Shown: positions 45,181 to 57,802, numbered from the stretch's first letter. The stretch is 64,000 nucleotides of DNA from Allium sativum (GCA_030737875.1 CM060925.1:483475514-483539513), one strand, 5' to 3'. Numbers and translations: made by a program. Notes: generated by a model not told the origin, from the letters alone.

Positions 45181-45434
45181 TTATCTACAAACATAGCCAT
45201 GTCTTATCACATCCTACCATAATCAATTTAACAATTGATTATTAAAGCCATAGAAACTCACCAAAACCAAGATTAGCAAATTAAATGAAGCAAATCCCAA
45301 TGATTAAGTAGAAGAAGATGTAGATTAGCTTGCAAACCCTCTTAGGATTTTTAGTGGAGGCTTTCCAATTTTCTAAGTGGTGGCATAATGGCCTTAGATC
45401 TATTTTTGGTAAGGATAAGGGGGGTATTAGGGTG

Positions 45435-45442
45435 TATATATA
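45435..45442 (-). promoter_or_regulatory. TATA box of element D left LTR
   Basis: TATATATA on the minus strand (context CTAATCTATATATACACC), about 355 bp inside the LTR start. R and U5 would then cover about 3.5 kb. The matching box is near 53097-53104. Confidence 0.55.
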
Positions 45443-45795
45443 GATTAGTTAGATGTTTTAGGACCATAGGATATACCCTAGAACCAATCCTAGCCTTTAA
45501 AGCATGTCTTGGGGAAGAAGTCAAGTGTAGGAACCATTTAGGGCCCAAAAAAAACAGCCCAAAACTCATCCCGGGCCTCAAAACATGAGCAGTTTTCGTT
45601 TTTGATTTTTCGTGAAACTTTGACGGGCCATAACTTGGTCATACGGACTCCGATTTACGAAAACTCGGACTCTATTTCGCGTATTTTTCCGAGACGAACG
45701 CAATGGCACAGCCCGTTTCCCCTGATTCAGAATATTAAATTTAATTCTGCTCTGATTTATGTTATAACAAGTTATTTAACATACGGGGTGTTACA

Positions 45796-45813
45796 TTCTC
45801 CCCTACTTAAAGG
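45796..45813 (-). other. Polypurine tract of element D
   Basis: On the minus strand AAGTAGGGGAGAA directly precedes TGTAACACCCC. Upstream, GATTTCGGGGACGAAATCC is the usual end of chromovirus interiors. Confidence 0.9.
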
Positions 45814-46348
45814 ATTTCGTCCCCGAAATCTCTAAGTCAAGAAGAACGTATCCTACCAACCAAACAACCATCTACTCAACCATCAAACACTGGCATCCAT
45901 TGTCCTTAAAACAATTTCTAATGACGTATGAGCATATGCAAAAAGTGTGTGTATATGTTCCCTATCTAATGTATGAACATATGCAAACCATGATAGTGCC
46001 ATGCATCCATTATGTATGCGAGGGAACCCTATCGACACATACAATATCTACATGAGTGCACAATCATTCACCAAAATGCATCATCCATATGATAACACAA
46101 TCATTATACATCCATAAATATAGTTCCTACACACAATTTTATGCAATATGCAATATGAAGTGATTGAGCCGATCTAGTGCCTAGAGTGTGTGTATATGCA
46201 TCCACGAGCAACCACTAGCAAACACTTGCATCCACTTGCATCCATCATACATAACATGTCTCAAACACATGTTTCAACCATAGGACTATCCTATCTGAAG
46301 GTCAAAGGTACTAACGAGAGGACATACTAAGGATAAGATAAGTACCAG
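45814..46348. other. 3' untranslated interior of element D
   Basis: Between the chromodomain stop and the polypurine tract. No ORF; ATGCATCC/CATATGC words recur. Confidence 0.5.
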
Positions 46349-47605
46349 TCAAACGATAAAGGAGAAGTTAAAAGACATACTCTCAAAAAGAAATGGATAC
46401 AAAGAACGCATCTTCGCTTCCGTCTCCCAAGTTGCGTTGCTCTCCTCTTCTCCCCATTGCACTTTGACTAGCTGAACCTCTCGATTCCTCAATTTCCTAG
46501 TCTCTGACCCAAGGATGCGAGTAGGAGCTCGTCGAATAGTCGCATCACGCTCTGCTTCCACTTCTCTAAGCAAACTTGGCTCTACCACCTCTGCGGTCTT
46601 ATGTAGGCACTTCCTCCCATGGAATACATCATGTACACCACTAAGTCTGTCGGGCAACTCCACCAATGGAAGATGCTCCTCCCATGTACCTCCAAAATCC
46701 AAGATACATAGCCTCAAAAGGTCTTCTAAAATATGATTCACCCTCTCGGTCTGGCCGTCCGTCTGAGGATGATATGCGGTACTCAAACGCAACTGAGTCC
46801 CTACCGCCTTTTGCAAACTCTTCCAAAACTCTCTAGTGAAGATAGGATCTCGATCACTCACTATACTGGAGGGTACCCGATGCAATCGAACTATCTCTCG
46901 AAGATATACAAAAGCTAGCCATGGAGCAGTCCACTTACTCTTCACAGGTATGAAATGGGTGTTCTTAGTAAGTCTGTCTACCACCACCCAAATTCCTGTA
47001 TTACTCTTTCTCGATCTGGGTAACCTGTCAATAAAATCCAACGAGACGCTGTCCCACTTTCATTGCGGAACCTCCAATGGGTGAAGCAACCCACCCGGTT
47101 TCTTTCGCTCCGTCTTCACTCGTTGGCACACCAAGCATCGAGCGACATGCTCGGCCACATCTTTCTTCATACCGGCCCAGAAGAAAGCCCTCTTCATGTC
47201 TTGGTACATCTTACCCCCACCGGGATGAATGGTCATCCTAAAACGGTGTGCGTCATCAAGAATAGCCTTCCTCAAACCCTCGTCCTGCGGTACACAAAGT
47301 CTACTGTCTCTACGCAAGCACCCTCTATCATCTAGGGTGTACCTACTCAAATGGCTGGACGACTCCCCCCTTATGAGCTTCTCTACTAACTCAACCAACT
47401 GTGGGTCGCCCCTCTGTGCTTCTCCAATCCGCCCCAAAAGAGTAGGTCTAACTTCCAAAGAAGCTAGCAAACCGGGTACAAAGTCAACGGAAGGTCTAAA
47501 GTCAAACTTAGAAATAAACTCTAAGCTCCGTCGTTCAACGAACAATGAACTCAAGGACAACCTTTTTCTACTTAAGGTGTCCGTTACCATGTTACCCTTA
47601 CTCAT
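46349..47605 (-). pseudogene. pol: Integrase plus chromodomain of element D, one stop and one deletion
   Basis: One frame from 47605 to 46349 broken by a single TGA at 47060-47062, where related elements have Trp (VPEWKW), so TGG became TGA. It begins with the end of RNase H (NMVTDTLSRKR), then a zinc domain with HRFRMTIH and CLVCQRVK. The core follows with MDFIDRLPRS, IVSDRDPIFTREFW and TDGQTERVNHILED, so Asp, Asp and Glu are all present. After HLPLVE the sequence jumps to LPDRLSGVHDVFHG, a deletion of the rest of the core and part of the C-terminal domain. It ends with a chromodomain (LVKVQWGEEESNATWETEAK, then RSLYPFLF), which targets integration to particular chromatin in chromoviruses. 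Confidence 0.93.
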
Positions 47606-48600
47606 AGGATGCTAAGGATCCCATCCACTTTTGCTGTCCTAAGACTATGCGCTCGAAGAGTCTCCAACACTTCCCTAAGATGTAGGGCATGCTCTTCTCC
47701 ACCAGAATATCATCCAAAATCATCACAACTGTCTCCCACGCAGACCACCCTAGTCGAATTCGGCATCCCCCAAATGCAAGCCCCAAAGGCCTAAACCAAT
47801 ATCAGACAAACACCCAAGGGATACCTCCTTCGAATTCAGACGACCTACGTGAGACGATACTAGTAAAAATGGCTAAATAATTAAGCCCTTGACCAATTCT
47901 GGATGTTCTCGCCAGTCTCGCTCCAAAACCGTCGTTTATCCTATACTGGCCCTGCTCAGCCTATTGAGCACATACGGAAACTTATTTCGCTCTTAGAAAA
48001 GACCCAGATGTCATCTACAAAGACCATCACGAACTTATTTAGGTACTCCCTGAACACCCTTCTCAACAAAGTATGCGGGGGCGTTCGTCAAACCCAATGG
48101 CATCACCAGCCACTCATAAAAGAAATCATCCGGAGTCCCAAAGGCAGTCTCCTCTATACTATTCTCAGCCACTCTCAACTGATGAAATCCCGTGGCTAAG
48201 TCCTACTACAAAAATACTGAGGCGCCAGCCAACTGATCAAGGAGATCATTAATCCTCGGCAATGGGTATCTATTCTTCTTTGTGAGTTTCTTTAGTTCCC
48301 TTTAGCCTACACAAAGTCTGAGGGACCCATCCGCCTTCATAACAAAAACTACTGGAGCGCCCCACTCCGATATACTTCGTCTTATGAACCCCTTCTCAAG
48401 CAAATCGCCTACTTACTTATGGAGTTCCCTCCTCTCACTAGGAGCCATGTGGCACACTGGCCAAGATACTGGTTTGGCATTATCCACCAGATATATTCGG
48501 AAGTCAATCTCCCGCTTCGGAGGTAAGCCCTTCACCTCCTCAAACACATCCGGGTATTCCCGGACCGCTCTAACAGATCGCAGACTCTAGACCAACGTGT
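47606..48600 (-). pseudogene. pol: Reverse transcriptase of element D, rearranged; RNase H missing
   Basis: Minus-strand motifs: [70 protein letters not shown], then EWLVMPLGLTNAPAYF. The catalytic box FVDDIWVFSKSE near 48010 has both Asp residues. A stretch of unrecognised sequence follows, and then a second RT tail near 47750-47650, LDDILVE and EEHALHLREVLETLRAHSL in shifted frames. The next recognisable piece is the very end of RNase H at 47605, so nearly the whole RNase H domain is deleted. Many stops. Confidence 0.85.
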
Positions 48601-49118
48601 CAGGCGATTCTAGATACCTTAGCATAACAGATTCTATGGGATTACAAGAGATCTCGAGAGTGTTACTTAGGCGGCCCATAAGCCTAACAACTCTCCCTTC
48701 AAAATGAAGAACAACACTCCTACTGGATAACCAGTCCATGCCCAAAATTAACCCATAGCCCGTGAAGCCCAACAAGCATCACATCTAAACTCAACGCTAA
48801 GTATAGAAACTTTCAAACCCAAACATATCATGGAGCCCCAACTGGGTTTGAAACAACTAAGGGATCATCTGCCAAACTGGTGTCTAAGTGCAGTGACTCA
48901 ACTATCAATGGTGAGATAAACGAACTCGATATATCAGGATCAAATAAAGTTTGAATCGGATAATAAAGAAATCCAAATTCCAACCTAGACAGTCTTATCC
49001 CCATCTGGTACCCTAGTCGTGAGGGAATACAACTACCCTCCAGAAGATTCCATACCTTGCCCTTGCTCCTTTGGACAATCCTAATAAGGTGTCCTATTCC
49101 TCTTAAAAGGATAACCAC
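48587..49118 (-). pseudogene. pol: Protease region of element D, altered active site
   Basis: TLFDPDISSSFISPLIVESL matches the chromovirus protease start, usually L-F-D-S-G-A-S-x-S-F-I; here D-S-G is D-P-D. DPLVVSNPVG follows, then stops, then LGFTGYGLILGMDWLSSRSV and VLHFEGRVVRL from 48775. The catalytic triad is not conserved. Confidence 0.83.
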
Positions 49119-49530
49119 TTGCCTTCTTCTTCCCTATTCTCCACTCGTAACCTCCCACCAATGAGGTTTCATCTTTCATTAACCAAACAACTATTTGAGC
49201 CTTCCTCCCATCGTTTATCCAATAGATACCTACCAGTCCTCCTCCTTCTTGAACCAACTTCTAATCCGACTAACGTCTAAGTCCCTTGAAGTGGTTTTCC
49301 ATCCTTATCTATCTTAGAAAGATCATCTATACGCGGAGGGGAAACTCAAAACGAGAGAAAGGAAGAGATTCAAAATGGAGAATTCGAAAGATATAGATAT
49401 GGCTATTGGGGATTATGCTTTCCTTTCAAAAACTTTTCTCTTAAAAGACATGTTTTTGAAAATACTCCTTTCCAAAAGTATTTTTAGAAAATAGTTTTTC
49501 TAAAAATTTTATCTGTTCTGGTAACCTTAA
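49119..49530. other. Short leader of element D; gag absent
   Basis: Only 410 bp separate the primer site from the protease. Gag (normally about 1 kb or more) is therefore deleted. A short AT-rich leader and unrecognised sequence remain. Confidence 0.7.
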
Positions 49531-49542
49531 GCTCTGATACCA
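49531..49542 (-). other. Primer-binding site of element D (initiator Met tRNA)
   Basis: TGGTATCAGAGC on the minus strand, two bases from the LTR end. It is the standard complement of the 3' end of plant initiator-Met tRNA. Confidence 0.95.
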
Positions 49543-49544
49543 CG

Positions 49545-52500
49545 TGTAACACCCCACACCCGCTATAGTCACTCACTAAGGGAATGCCATAGCATCGGTG
49601 GAGTATTTTTAGTGAGTATAGAACAGTAAAATTACAACAAGACAGATATAATGTAATACTTGAAAATTTAAAACATCATCTCATAGCAGCGGAAAGTAAA
49701 ACATGTTTGGTTACATCATAAAACCATAACAAGAGTCAAGTACAAAATATCCATCCTGAATAAAATAAGTACATAATCCCACTACTCATAACAAATAGCC
49801 ATAATAGAAAAGATAAGATAAGCTGAGCTCTACATCTACGGTCCAAGCTCCAAGAGATAGATAAAGCAAACTGATCAAAGCCCACTAGCACTAGGCCCAA
49901 CCTGAGGACCTGAAGGAAAAAGATAAAAACAACGGGGGTCAGACATAAGTCTGAGTGAGTCCTATAACCCTAACAATACAACCATTAAAGTAATTAGGGT
50001 ATGATATAAACAAGATACGGTACCTCTGGGGATAATGACTACAATAAGTAGCCCACAAAACACAGGATGTACTACGATAATCGAAACGACGTATTTATCC
50101 ACCCAAGGATAATTACTAGCTTACACCACCCCAGACCTACCCACCCAAGGGTAATTCCTACACTGCACCACACCAGTTCTACCCACCAAGAGTAATTCCT
50201 ACTTAAAGGTTGATCCCACTTAAAGACTTAGAAAATATAACTAATAGCTTCTGGTACTTCTAGCTGACCACGTAGGTGCCGTCTGCTCCTACCTCCACTA
50301 GGTGTACCTAGTTATCTTACCCAGTAGTTTCGTGTACCCCTACATAGGTGCCGTCTGCTCCTATCTTTACTAGGTGTACCCACTACTCCCCATCGATCGG
50401 CTCCCTAACGTAGATACCCGTGCTGGTCCCACAGTGGGGTGTATCACTCCCCTAAAGTGGCTACCCATTACTATCAACGGTGCACGGCTTTATATCTACA
50501 CGATGCAACAACGGCTTATCTACCAGCCCGGGCCCACACACGCATATGAAACCCGTTGGACTTGCGTTGCCACCGCTACCCCGTTTTGGCCTCTTATAAT
50601 CAAGCCCAATATGCGTGTCCCGTCACTCGACATGGGTCGAGCCCACAAAGATACGTTTGGGATATTGGTTGAAATGGGCCCCCACAAGCTACTGCTTAAG
50701 CTTGTCATTTTATCTAGTGCATCCCACTTAACCCCTTTTTATAATCATGCCCCCTTACATGTTAGGGTTTGGTTAAGTCATCCAATTATATTACAATTGC
50801 CACTTAAGGCACCCACTAGATTTCCGCATGCCACCCAAGGCACTTACTTGATTCCCCCATGCCACCCAAGGCACTTACTTAATTCCCCCATGCCACCCAA
50901 GGCACTTACTTAACCCTTTAATCATGTTTAGTTACATGTTCCACTCTGGTTAAGTATTCTAATCGTATTTTCTATTGCCACCCAAGGCAACCCACTAGTT
51001 TTCTCATGCCACCCAAGGCACCCCCACTAGTTACTACATGCCACCCAAGGCACCCACTTAACCCCTCATGTCCCACTACATGCTAATATGGTTAAGTGTT
51101 TCTTAATTAATTAAGACCGTGATCTCCCATAAAGACCTCCCACATTAGACTGGCTGTTATGACCGCCTGGTTAAGCCGGTAGGGTCCGGGCAGTCTTACG
51201 TCATAACAGAGTCTAACCTCGTGTCTTTACTTTAATCACGTATTTAATTTGTGCCTAAGACCTCTCACATTAGACTGGCTGTTATGACCGCCTGGTTAAG
51301 CCGGTAGGGTCCGGGCAGTCTTACGTCATAACAGAGCCTAACCTCGTGTCTTAGTCGATTAATTACACCTAATTAATCACCCCCATATTAATTATCCTTA
51401 ATTAATATCAATTTATTCATAACATGGGTAGACCTAACTCAATAGGTAAATTCCCATGGGGTAGACCTAACTCAATAGGTAAATTCCCACTTATGTAAAT
51501 AAATTTTTTTATGGTATGCTTAATCATACCCATTTCAACATACTTTTAATTAACATATTAATTAACCCCATCGTTCCCCACGTAAATCGTCATTATGACA
51601 TAACATAATAAAGGGAAGATTTACCACACATAACATGGGTTTAGCATATAACTTTATCATGGGTTAAGAGGATGTCAACTTGCATATATGAGCATGTATT
51701 AACCCAACTATATTCAACCCAAACTTGCATATTATCAAACATGTGTCTTACATAACATGTTGCATATGAACTTACATATCATCAAACATGTGATTTGCAT
51801 AACATGTTGCATATGAACTTACATATCATCATACATGTGATTTGCATAACATGTAGAACTTGCATTTTAGCATATACTTAACTTGCATAAGCACTCACAT
51901 ACTTGCATAAGCATTCATATACTTGCATAAGCTTGCATATCATGTTAAACTTGCATTTCAACATATACATAACTTGCATAAACATTCACATACTTGCATA
52001 GGCTTGCATATTATGTTAAACTTGCATTTCAACATATACATAACTTGCATAAACATTCACATACTTGCATAGGCTTGCATATTATGTTAAACTTGCATTT
52101 CAACATATACATAACTTGCATAAACATTCATATACTTGCATAAGATTCACCTACTTGCATAAGCACATAACTTACATAACATGTTGAGCTTGCATGTAAG
52201 CATAACTTGCATAATATGTCGAACTTACATATATGACTTGCATCTTAAAGGAGTGTAAACATGCATAGCATATAAGGGTGCCATCTTACATATGTATATA
52301 CCATATTTAAAAGGGTAAACTTGCATGTCATGATTTATGCATAATACCAAACACTTAGCATGCATAAAACCACTTACTTATCATGCATAGAATCAAATAC
52401 TTATTATGCATAAAATCAAATACTTATTATGCATAAAACCAAATACTTATTATGCATAAAATCAAATACTTATTATGCATAAAATCAAATACTTATTATG

Positions 52501-53457
52501 CATAAACCCACCACTTAACTTGCATAAGCCCAAACACTTAACATGCATAAAACCCCATACTTAGTATGCATACAATCAAATACTTATCATGCATAACGTC
52601 AAATACTTTAGCATGAATAACATCAAATACTTAACATGCATAACACCAACTACTTAGCATGCATAAAATCACATGCATATCATGTTACATATAACTTGCA
52701 TATATTCTTACATATAGTTTGCATAACATGTCACATATGCATAAATGTTTAACATGGTGTTTTGCATCATAAAACATGGCCTTAACTTGCATTTAACATA
52801 AAACTTGCAAATCACATATCATACAAACTTGCATAAATACATTTATCCACAAACATAGCCATGTCTTATCACATCCTACCATAATCAATTTAACAATTGA
52901 TTATTAAAGCCATAGAAACTCACCAAAACCAAGATTAGCAAATTAAATGAAGCAAATCCCAATGATTAAGTAGAAGAAGATGTAGATTAGCTTGCAAACC
53001 CTCTTAGGATTTTTAGTGGAGGCTTTCCAATTTTCTAAGTGGTGGCATAATGGCCTTAGATCTATTTTTGGTAAGGATAAGGGGGGTATTAGGGTGTATA
53101 TATAGATTAGTTAGATGTTTTAGGACCATAGGATATACCCTAGAACCAATCCTAGCCTTTAAAGCATGTCTTGGGGAAGAAGTCAAGTGTAGGAACCATT
53201 TAGGGCCCAAAAAAAACAGCCCAAAACTCATCCCGGGCCTCAAAACATGAGCAGTTTTCGTTTTTGATTTTTCGTGAAACTTTGACGGGCCATAACTTGG
53301 TCATACGGACTCCGATTTACGAAAACTCGGACTCTATTTCGCGTATTTTTCCGAGACGAACGCAATGGCACAGCCCGTTTCCCCTGATTCAGAATATTAA
53401 ATTTAATTCTGCTCTGATTTATGTTATAACAAGTTATTTAACATACGGGGTGTTACA
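49545..53457 (-). repeat. 5' LTR of element D (right copy)
   Basis: Same content as 41874-45795. Differences seen: C for T at about 49561, T for G near 52254, C for T near 52847, and a 9-bp unit missing near 52675. It holds the active promoter position (TATA near 53097 on the minus strand). Confidence 0.97.
53097..53104 (-). promoter_or_regulatory. TATA box of element D right LTR
   Basis: TATATATA in the same context as 45435-45442, about 355 bp from the LTR start at 53457. As this LTR is 5', it would drive the element transcript. Confidence 0.55.
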
Positions 53458-53581
53458 ATTCCTGCCTGTGATGTATATATAGAATAGTACAGTTACAAAC
53501 ACATTTATTGTAATATATATTTGGTTGTTATCATCAAACAAAAATCATATAATTGTGTATACAACACTGTTATATACAACA
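53458..53581 (-). repeat. Copia LTR, right part (split by element D)
   Basis: On the minus strand TGTTGTATATAACAGTGTTG starts at 53581, right after a purine tract. The LTR runs to 53458, where element D interrupts it, and should resume at 41873. ATTCC at 53458-53462 is D's target duplication. Confidence 0.6.
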
Positions 53582-53600
53582 ATCTCCCTCTTTTGATGAT
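53582..53600 (-). other. Polypurine tract of a SIRE/Maximus-like copia element
   Basis: On the minus strand TCATCATCAAAAGAGGGAGA directly precedes TGTTG. The phrase 'catcatcaaaa(g/a)ggggagattgttg' is typical of the 3' junction in SIRE/Maximus-type copia elements. Confidence 0.65.
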
Positions 53601-54546
53601 GACAAGAAAATATTAAGATTTTGAATCCAATAAATGTGTTTGAAAGTAAAGAACTTAACTCCCCCTATTTGAAAGCTCCCCCAACAACAAAACACCCCCA
53701 TAACTATGCATGAGTGAAGAAAATGAAAATTGAGTTGGACTTTTCAAAATTAAAATATTTATAAACTATTCACTCATAAATCAAAGTCTCAACCCATTCT
53801 TCCCTTTTGTTATCGTCAAAACGATTCATAAATTAAAATATAGATGAAAAATGACTAAAAGAATATAATTTCAGCTTAAGAGGAAGAACGGTCATCATAA
53901 ATCTCAATCAGTCAAACAAAAATCATAATATACTGAGAACTAGTTGCATATTTCACATTGTAGATAATGACGAATTTACGATGGGATTTATATAAATGGG
54001 GAGAGTTAAAAAAATGAGTTCCAATTTTTTTTTAATAAAAATGAGGTACAAAAACAGAGATGAATTCGGACTATAATTATAAATTCAACTATGTGACGCA
54101 ATCATATAATCTCAAATCCCAATAGCTATTAATCAACAAATCATAATATTTCATAAAATAATAACATATTTCACAAATTAGAAAATGGATTGATAGGCCA
54201 GTTTTCACACAACAAGGAGAATTTCATACACATTTTTATTTATCCAAATTATTTTCTTTTCTTTTTCTTTTTATTTAAAAGCACACTGACCACGCATAAC
54301 CAGATCTTGGATTTTTAAATGAGGTCAGTTGCAGCTTAAAATTAAGTATTCTCATGACCATGCATAACTAGAGCTTGGATTTTTAAATAGGGTTAGAGAA
54401 ATACTTATGAATATTATATTTTTATTATTGTCTGATTCAAAGTAAAAAAAAATCTCCTCGGTATATAAAACCAATATGGATGATAGAAATGTGATAGGTA
54501 CAGAATGGATTGTGAAAAAAAATTCTAAATTAATTATATTATGAAA
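53601..54546. other. Remnant interior of the copia element
   Basis: Near 53650-53700 the minus strand has several G-runs (GGGGGAGC, AGGGGGAG), as often seen in the 3' interior of SIRE-type elements. No pol or envelope-like ORF follows, so the element is truncated, possibly by the Helitron at 54547. Confidence 0.4.
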
Positions 54547-54554
54547 CTAGTGTG

Positions 54555-54572
54555 AACCCGTGCTACGCACAC
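54555..54572 (-). other. Helitron 3' terminal hairpin
   Basis: Plus strand CCCGTGCTACGCACACGG; the classic plant form is CCCGTGCTACGCACGGG, so two extra bases interrupt the stem. It lies about 8 bp from the CTAG end. Confidence 0.7.
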
Positions 54573-57500
54573 GGAGTTCACAACATAATTCGTTTTAAAT
54601 TTCTTAGTTTTTTAAATTTCAATGATAAATAAGTATGTTTGTATATTTTATACTTTTGAAATATATTACATTTTTTAAACACTATTGATAAATATTTGCT
54701 GAAAAATGTATTTAAGTAACTTTGGCACATCATATTTCTTGACATACGTAGGATAATATGACATAAAAAAATATGTGTAGAATATGAATACAATCAAAAT
54801 TCTAGAATTTGATAATATTCATCTTCCATTAATTTAATTATTCATACATGAAACAACTAAACCAACATAACAATTAACTTAATTTAATGCAAAATTGTAT
54901 ATCACCATAAAATGGAATACGTGTAACATGCACAAAGTTAACTTTTGATGGCATTCCGTTATAAAAAAAGAGTAAGATGGAACAGTGTAAAGAATAACAA
55001 TTACCACGTTGAGTTGTTAGAAATAGTGTCAAGGACCTCTAGTTTCAATGGTTATAAGTTTGGCCCATTAGATGATGGTTCTAGAGGTTATGATTTGGAG
55101 CCCTTGAGATATCATAATGAGAGAACAACATAATTAAAGCATCAACTTTATTATAAAAATATATATTAAACTTAGATTATTATCAAAATGATTTTTTTTA
55201 TTATGGATAGGTGTACTGTAAATGACACAAAGATGAAATTATATTTGTATAGAAAGAAAATAAAATAGAAGTTGGAATGTTATGTAGTAAAATGTCCAAA
55301 TTTTAGCTTTTATTATATATAGAATATGAATATACTAAATTTCTCATATTATAAAGTAGATTTGAGGGAATACAATGAAAAGTGATACTCTATTATGGAA
55401 AATACAATAGAAAATAGAATTTAATAAATGAAAATTATAATGAAAACAACAAACAATCTTAATAAATTTTGCAAGATAGCTTTCGTTGCAAAAGAAATCT
55501 ACCATATGGAAGTTAAGAAAACCAAAGACGGAACACTAAATTCAATATATTTGAGGATAGAAACTTAAAAAAAGAGCACCAAGTTATTAATGATATTGGG
55601 TAACTGTTGCACATAAGAACAACGTTCTGAAAACCATGGAATATTTGAAATGTGCAAATAAAAATTATAACTTGGGAATTAGAAGAACTCGGTTTTTAAG
55701 GTGAAAATGATAGAGTTAAGAGATAAAAACTGGAACTATATTCAATTTTGTGTATGATAGAAATGTTCCAAGTGAAAATCAATCGTAATATTTAGATCAA
55801 TAATTAGAAAAATATTGTATACCTAAATCATACTTCAAGTCTATCAAAACTATACATCAAATACAATTAAAAAATTTACAAATACTAAAATTTGATTCAT
55901 GCAACATTGCCTCTTTGAAGAAAAATCTCATAATTCAAAGGCATAATGTTACGCGTTTAACTATGCTAACACCAAATTTGCATTCTAGCCTGCACACTAT
56001 TGGCACTTCTTCCGAATTTCATGATTTTTACTACAAAATAGGATCCACTTCCATATCATGCTTCTATTTGCCTTTAAAATCATGAAATCTTTCACAATCT
56101 ATTATAGATCAATTGATAAGGCTCGACCACCCTTGGCACAAGAAATTTTCTTTGAATAATTATAAAGCATAGAGCAAAATTGAAAGAAACAAAATACGAA
56201 GGACAAAAAGTACGAAAAAAGGAGAGATAAAACTTTACATTTATTAGAAAAAAATCAAGTAATATACGCATGTGGAATAATCCCAAAAACATATGTACTT
56301 AATAGAACGTTTCTAGGAATATATATGAGTAATCAATTCTTATCCAACATTATATGGCAAGTAGCTTTCAAATCTATGATATGTCTAAATACGAACATCA
56401 TTAGAAACATAAAGCCAATTTACTCATCGCTTGCTACATAAACACCACTTAATCATACAATTAACCAAATCAGTAGCTTTAGACAATCATAATCCATAAA
56501 AGAAAAATCATAACATTGAATTAAAAATTCAAATAGCACATCTATTTCAATACGTAATAGAGTTACAATCAATCAAGCAATTTCTAACATACAATTGGTT
56601 GAATGGTAAAAGTCATTATAAATAATAACCAAAAAATTTAAATATCTTAATAACAAACAAATCATTATGTAGAACTAAAAAATTATGATGCTATCTGAAA
56701 ACTATTTGTATCATTAAAAATTCAAAAGTAATAGTTTTTAAAATCATAACGGACCTATTCTCAAGGAGGAATGTCCATGATAAATACAATAAATATTTTT
56801 CTTTTTTATTACAATGTCGAGACATCATTATTTACTTATAAAAAAAATTAGAGTGTTGTTTTTCTACAAATATAATTTACTAATCATGTTACAAACAAAC
56901 AAATAGCAAAATTGCATTTTATGTGCATTAAGATGCAGATGCATATGATTTTAAAGCCCATATGCATATAAATTTAGTTCGACGTAAAACAAAATGATGA
57001 CTTGTAAATTAAAAAGTAATAAATACTCGAAAACAAAGTTATAACCCATAATGGAAATAAAGAAAGATGACATTTATCTAATTAAGGTGCATAAATTGAA
57101 ATATGATTGGTGAAGATACAAAAAGGATAAAATAATAGAACATAATTGAAGGAAATGCATACCTAAAATTGAGCAAGAAATCAGCATGTATTCAGCCTAT
57201 ATTTATTTTCTCATATAATAAAGTAGAATTGAAGAAAGGTATTGAAAATTTATCCTATAATATTTAAAGCAGTAATTGAGAATGTAATTTTATAAATGAA
57301 AATGAAATAAACAAACAATTTTAGTAGATTGCAAGAATTGTTTAGCTTAAGATGAAATCTAAAGCATTGATTATAACAGAACATAAGAGGGAAAATTTAA
57401 GTCGAGCATTTTTGAAGATATAAAATTTACAAATGGAAACAGTCATTATTAATAATATTGAGCAATTTTTGTATGTAAGGACAATGCTAAGGTAACTATT

Positions 57501-57799
57501 AAATACATGTTTGAAAGAGGTAAATGAAAATTATAAGTTAAAAATTAAGATAATTCAGTTTTTGAGGTGAAATGGAAAAACAAATGCCTAAAAATTATTC
57601 TTAAAGCAAATCCTGAGGCATAAACCATTGGAACAACATATAGATCATCAAAAATCATGGAAGTCCATCAGTTGTACATAAAACAAAATGAAATATTATA
57701 AACTTAAAAACCAATAAAAATTGGAAAACAAAGTTAAAATAAGAAAATAGGAATGAAGAAGAACGACATATCTCTATTATAAGGTAGAAAGTGAATTAG

Positions 57800-57802
<3 letters not shown>

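Larger units (their letters stand above)
41874..45795 (-). repeat. 3' LTR of element D (left copy)
   Basis: Virtually identical to 49545-53457. It carries, from left to right, GCCACCCAAGGCAC repeats (43126-43400), a duplicated hairpin unit (43466-43683), duplicated GTAGACCTAACTCAATAGG (43755-43815) and a long TTGCATA-rich array (43990-45180). The TATA box is near its right end, so most of the LTR is transcribed R-U5. The 179-codon ORF at 42703-43242 is repeated exactly in the other copy and has no family features. Confidence 0.97.
41874..53457 (-). mobile_element. Element D: young, defective chromovirus (Del/Tekay-like), 11.6 kb
   Basis: Two LTRs of 3922 and 3913 bp flank a 3.75-kb interior read on the minus strand. 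The LTRs begin TGTAACACCCC and end GGGGTGTTACA. The primer site (initiator Met), polypurine tract, target duplication and a C-terminal chromodomain are all identifiable, fixing it as a Ty3/gypsy chromovirus. By eye the LTRs differ by only three substitutions and one 9-bp indel. The interior lacks gag and RNase H and has broken protease and RT, so this copy was mobilised in trans. Confidence 0.96.

Noticed and set aside
45351..45835. Short ORFs on both strands, repeated at 53013-53482
   Set aside because: They overlap the LTR promoter and end of element D; no family features.
54945..55133. 62-codon plus-strand ORF inside the Helitron
   Set aside because: Too short and without features; no Rep or helicase motif could be found to support a coding region.
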